Positions 20,735 to 22,960 of a stretch of 22,960 nucleotides of DNA are shown piece by piece. Below the pieces are notes generated by a model. It saw only the letters and a program-made list of their open reading frames with translations. It did not search any database and was not told the origin of the DNA. The DNA is from Candidatus Omnitrophota bacterium (GTDB taxonomy: Bacteria; Omnitrophota; Gorgyraeia; 1-14-0-20-64-10), in contig JAHFFF010000004.1 of NCBI GenBank assembly GCA_023248095.1, forward strand, positions 1-22,960, written 5' to 3'. The position numbers and the translations under genes were made by a program. Within the stretch, counting starts at the first letter, position 1. Every line of letters begins with the position of its first letter.

Positions 20735-22734
20735 AGGAGCCGCAACTCTACGCGGAGGTGGCGGTTGCTCTGCCTCTGCGAAACACCTTCCATTACCGAA
20801 TCCCAAAACACCTTCAAGAACAAGCCGCAGTGGGTAAACGGGTCAGGGTTTCCTTTGGCCATCAGCATCTCCTGGGCACCCTCGTGGGAATGGTGGAACA
20901 TCCCCCGCTCAAACAGCTGAAGACCATTGATGAGATCTTGGATGACCAACCCCTGCTGGACCTTCAGATGCTGGAATTGACGCGATGGATGGCTGAGATC
21001 TATCAGGCCGGATGGGGGGAAACCCTTGCCGCCGCTTTGCCTGGTCCGCTCAGAAGAGGCTTGAAGGGGATGCGGCCGAGGGAGGAGGAACCTCTCCAGG
21101 CCCCGACGCCCAACCCCCCTCTGCGCTTGACGACGGAACAGCAGAAGGCCCTGGAACCGGTGGTCGAATCGATCCGGGATTGCAGGCATGCGGCTTTCCT
21201 CCTTCATGGAGTAACCGGTAGCGGAAAGACCGAGGTCTACCTGCAGGCGATTCAGGAGGTTCTCTCCCAGGATCGATCCAGTATCATGCTGGTGCCGGAA
21301 ATCTCCTTGACGCCGCAGACGATCGAACGGTTCCAGGGCCGATTCGGAAGGGAAACGGTCGCCGTGCTGCACAGCGGAATGCTGGAAAGCAGGCGGCTGC
21401 AGGAATGGCAGAGGATTCGTTCCGGTGAGGCCAAGGTGGTGGTGGGTGCACGTTCCGCCATCTTTGCGCCAGCCCGCAACCTGGGACTGATCGTCATCGA
21501 TGAAGAGCATGAACCCTCCTATAAGCAGGAGGATGCCCCCCGTTATCATGCCAGGGAGGTGGCCATCCAACGGGGGAAGCTGTGCGGCGCCGCGGTCCTG
21601 CTGGGAAGCGCCACCCCCTCGCTGGAAACTTATTACCGTGCAACCAGTGAATCCTCGATCCATCTCCTGCGGCTTCAGGAGAGGATCGACGAGGTCCCCC
21701 TGCCCAAGGTTCAGGTGGTGGATATGCGGCAGGAGTTGGCCGCAGGCAGACGGAGCCGAATCTTTTCCAGGCCCCTCGAGGATGCCCTGGCCGAAACCTT
21801 GAAAGGGCAGCAGCAGGGGATCCTCTTCCTGAATCGGCGGGGCTTCGCGACCCTCGTTCATTGCCGGAAATGCGGGCATGTCCTGCGCTGCAAATCCTGC
21901 CAGATCTCCCTCATCTACCATATGGCCACCAAGAGCATGCTCTGCCACTCCTGCAAGGTCTCCGTATCGGCCCCCGAGATTTGTCCCCAATGCCGATCCG
22001 ACTACGTCCGTTTTCAGGGAATCGGGACAGAGCGGGTGGAGAGCGAGCTGGCCCGCCTGTTCCCAAAGGCCGCGATCGAACGGATGGACACCGACGCAAC
22101 GAAGGTCCGTGGATCCCACGCAAGAATCCTGGGGGCCTTCAGCGAACACAAGATCGATCTCCTGGTGGGAACCCAAATGATCGCCAAGGGGCTGGATTTC
22201 CCACGCGTCACCTTGGTCGGCGTGATCTCGGCCGACACCGCCCTGAACCTACCGGACTTTCGCTCCGCAGAGCGGACCTTCAACCTCCTCACCCAGGTTG
22301 CCGGCCGGGCAGGACGTGGACGGATGCCGGGCCGCGTGATCGTTCAGACCTATACACCCCATCACTATGCAATCCAGGCCGCCAAGGAGCATGATTACCT
22401 CTCCTTCTATCGGCAGGAGATTGCCATCCGGCGGCAGCTCTTCCTTCCTCCCTTTGCACGACTCATCCGCCTCATGGTCCGATCCCCTCGTGAGAGCAGG
22501 GCCTCGGCAGCCGCCGAACAGCTTGCCGCGATCTGTCGACAGCACCTAGCCCCTTCCATTCAGGTGGTCGGCCCGGCCCCCGCCGCGATCCCCCGCCTGC
22601 GGCGGCAGTACCGCTGGCAACTCCTGCTGAAGGCTTCCACCCTGGAACCTCTCCAACAGGGATTGCCGGAAATCCTGCAACAGTTTCACCGACCCAACGG
22701 CTGCTACCTGACGGTAGATGTGGATCCCCTGTAG
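20731..22734 (+). CDS. priA: Primosomal protein N' (replication restart helicase PriA)
   Basis: A 667-residue superfamily 2 helicase that reloads the replisome at stalled forks. The ATG at 20731 forms an ATGA overlap and gives the family N-terminus (A-E-V-A-V-A-L-P-L-R-N-T-F-H-Y), the 3'-DNA-end-binding domain; upstream frame is the UDG shadow. Walker A is G160-V-T-G-S-G-K166-T167, the DEEH box is D257-E-E-H260, and G-S-A-T-P-S-L, G-T-Q-M-I-A-K-G-L-D and Q-V-A-G-R-A-G-R-G are later helicase motifs. Eight cysteines bind two zinc ions: C378/C381, C387/C390, C405/C408 and C418/C421. It is somewhat shorter than E. coli PriA (732). Located immediately before peptide deformylase, as in many bacteria. 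Confidence 0.97.
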   Translation: MKEPQLYAEVAVALPLRNTFHYRIPKHLQEQAAVGKRVRVSFGHQHLLGTLVGMVEHPPLKQLKTIDEILDDQPLLDLQMLELTRWMAEIYQAGWGETLAAALPGPLRRGLKGMRPREEEPLQAPTPNPPLRLTTEQQKALEPVVESIRDCRHAAFLLHGVTGSGKTEVYLQAIQEVLSQDRSSIMLVPEISLTPQTIERFQGRFGRETVAVLHSGMLESRRLQEWQRIRSGEAKVVVGARSAIFAPARNLGLIVIDEEHEPSYKQEDAPRYHAREVAIQRGKLCGAAVLLGSATPSLETYYRATSESSIHLLRLQERIDEVPLPKVQVVDMRQELAAGRRSRIFSRPLEDALAETLKGQQQGILFLNRRGFATLVHCRKCGHVLRCKSCQISLIYHMATKSMLCHSCKVSVSAPEICPQCRSDYVRFQGIGTERVESELARLFPKAAIERMDTDATKVRGSHARILGAFSEHKIDLLVGTQMIAKGLDFPRVTLVGVISADTALNLPDFRSAERTFNLLTQVAGRAGRGRMPGRVIVQTYTPHHYAIQAAKEHDYLSFYRQEIAIRRQLFLPPFARLIRLMVRSPRESRASAAAEQLAAICRQHLAPSIQVVGPAPAAIPRLRRQYRWQLLLKASTLEPLQQGLPEILQQFHRPNGCYLTVDVDPL

Positions 22735-22753
22735 TGCTAGGATAGGAACCATT

Positions 22754-22960
22754 ATGATTTTACCGATCGTCAAGGAACCGAATCCAATTCTGCACCGGAA
22801 GGCTGAGCCGGTTCGTGAATTGACCGACCCAATTCAGCGGCTCATCCTGGACATGATCGAGACAATGCATGTGGCCGAAGGGGTCGGCCTGGCCGCCAAC
22901 CAGGTAGGATCTCCCCTCAATCTTCTGGTCGCCAGTCCGGATGGAGAAAAGGGGAAAGAA
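22754..22960 (+). CDS. def: Peptide deformylase (partial, N-terminal 69 residues)
   Basis: The ATG at 22754, preceded by a purine-rich AGGATAGGAA (22739-22748), opens a frame that runs off the window end; 69 residues are visible. It starts I-L-P-I-V-K-E-P-N-P-I-L-H-R-K-A and includes the first deformylase motif G43-V-G-L-A-A-N-Q50, which with the later C-G and H-E-x2-H motifs (beyond the window) forms the metal site. The enzyme removes the formyl group from the start methionine of new proteins. It lies 19 bases after priA, an arrangement found in many bacteria (priA-def-fmt), so fmt may follow. Confidence 0.93.
   Translation, partial: MILPIVKEPNPILHRKAEPVRELTDPIQRLILDMIETMHVAEGVGLAANQVGSPLNLLVASPDGEKGKE

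Noticed and set aside
20641..22176. Long open frame of 511 codons on the minus strand opposite priA
   Set aside because: It lies antisense to a clear PriA, has no recognisable domain, and is expected from codon bias in GC-rich DNA.
22708..22753. Possible extended -10 (TGCTAGGAT at 22735-22743) before the deformylase gene
   Set aside because: No -35 element at a suitable distance; the purine-rich part is better explained as a ribosome site.

Overview
The window is about 23 kb of tightly packed, single-strand coding sequence (all genes on +) from what looks like a Gram-negative bacterium with a moderately high GC content (judged by eye, not counted). Two family-9 (heptosyltransferase-type) glycosyltransferases, a GmhB-type heptose phosphatase and an O-antigen-ligase-like protein point to a lipopolysaccharide-bearing outer membrane. 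The phylum cannot be fixed from the sequence. Lineages such as Methylomirabilota, Nitrospirota or Desulfobacterota would fit the GC and the gene style, but this is a low-confidence inference.

Layout. Bases 1-4307 hold the tail of a glycosyltransferase, a membrane GT-C/methyltransferase fusion, a GT4 glycosyltransferase and a NodB-type deacetylase. After the longest gap in the window (39 bases) come a sugar-nucleotide epimerase/dehydratase (4347), a WecA/MraY-type lipid-carrier sugar-phosphate transferase fused to a CapD-like N-terminal half (5333), an O-antigen-ligase/polymerase-like protein (7135), two GT9 enzymes (8388, 9370), a second GT-C enzyme directly followed by a methyltransferase (10454, 11995), a DPM/GtrB-type GT2 (12764), a small GT2-like protein (13747), a 934-residue multi-glycosyltransferase fusion (14611), a GDP-mannose-dehydratase-type SDR (17403), a GmhB-type phosphatase (18370) and an MGDG-synthase-like GT28 (18918). 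From 20027 the content turns to housekeeping: type-4 uracil-DNA glycosylase, priA and the start of peptide deformylase.

How it fits together (inference). The window encodes most of a cell-surface glycan or LPS assembly line. Sugar-nucleotide enzymes supply precursors, the WecA-type enzyme starts synthesis on undecaprenyl phosphate, cytoplasmic GT2/GT4/GT9 enzymes extend the core or repeat unit, the GtrB-type GT2 makes a lipid-linked monosaccharide for the GT-C enzymes, methyltransferases and the deacetylase decorate, and the WaaL/Wzy-like protein ligates or polymerises. No flippase, ABC exporter or chain-length regulator is visible, so the locus continues outside or relies on genes elsewhere. 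Nearly every junction is a stop-start overlap (ATGA, TTGA, TAATG or a 13-base overlap) or a very short gap, so extensive translational coupling is likely.

The most unusual points are the domain fusions: GT-C plus methyltransferase; WecA plus a CapD half without its catalytic domain; and three GT-A modules in one chain. In the last, the linker before the third module is encoded by a GC-rich palindromic repeat that looks like an intergenic mobile repeat captured in frame. No tRNA, rRNA, CRISPR array, insertion sequence or convincing terminator was seen, and no gene-free stretch exceeds 39 bases.
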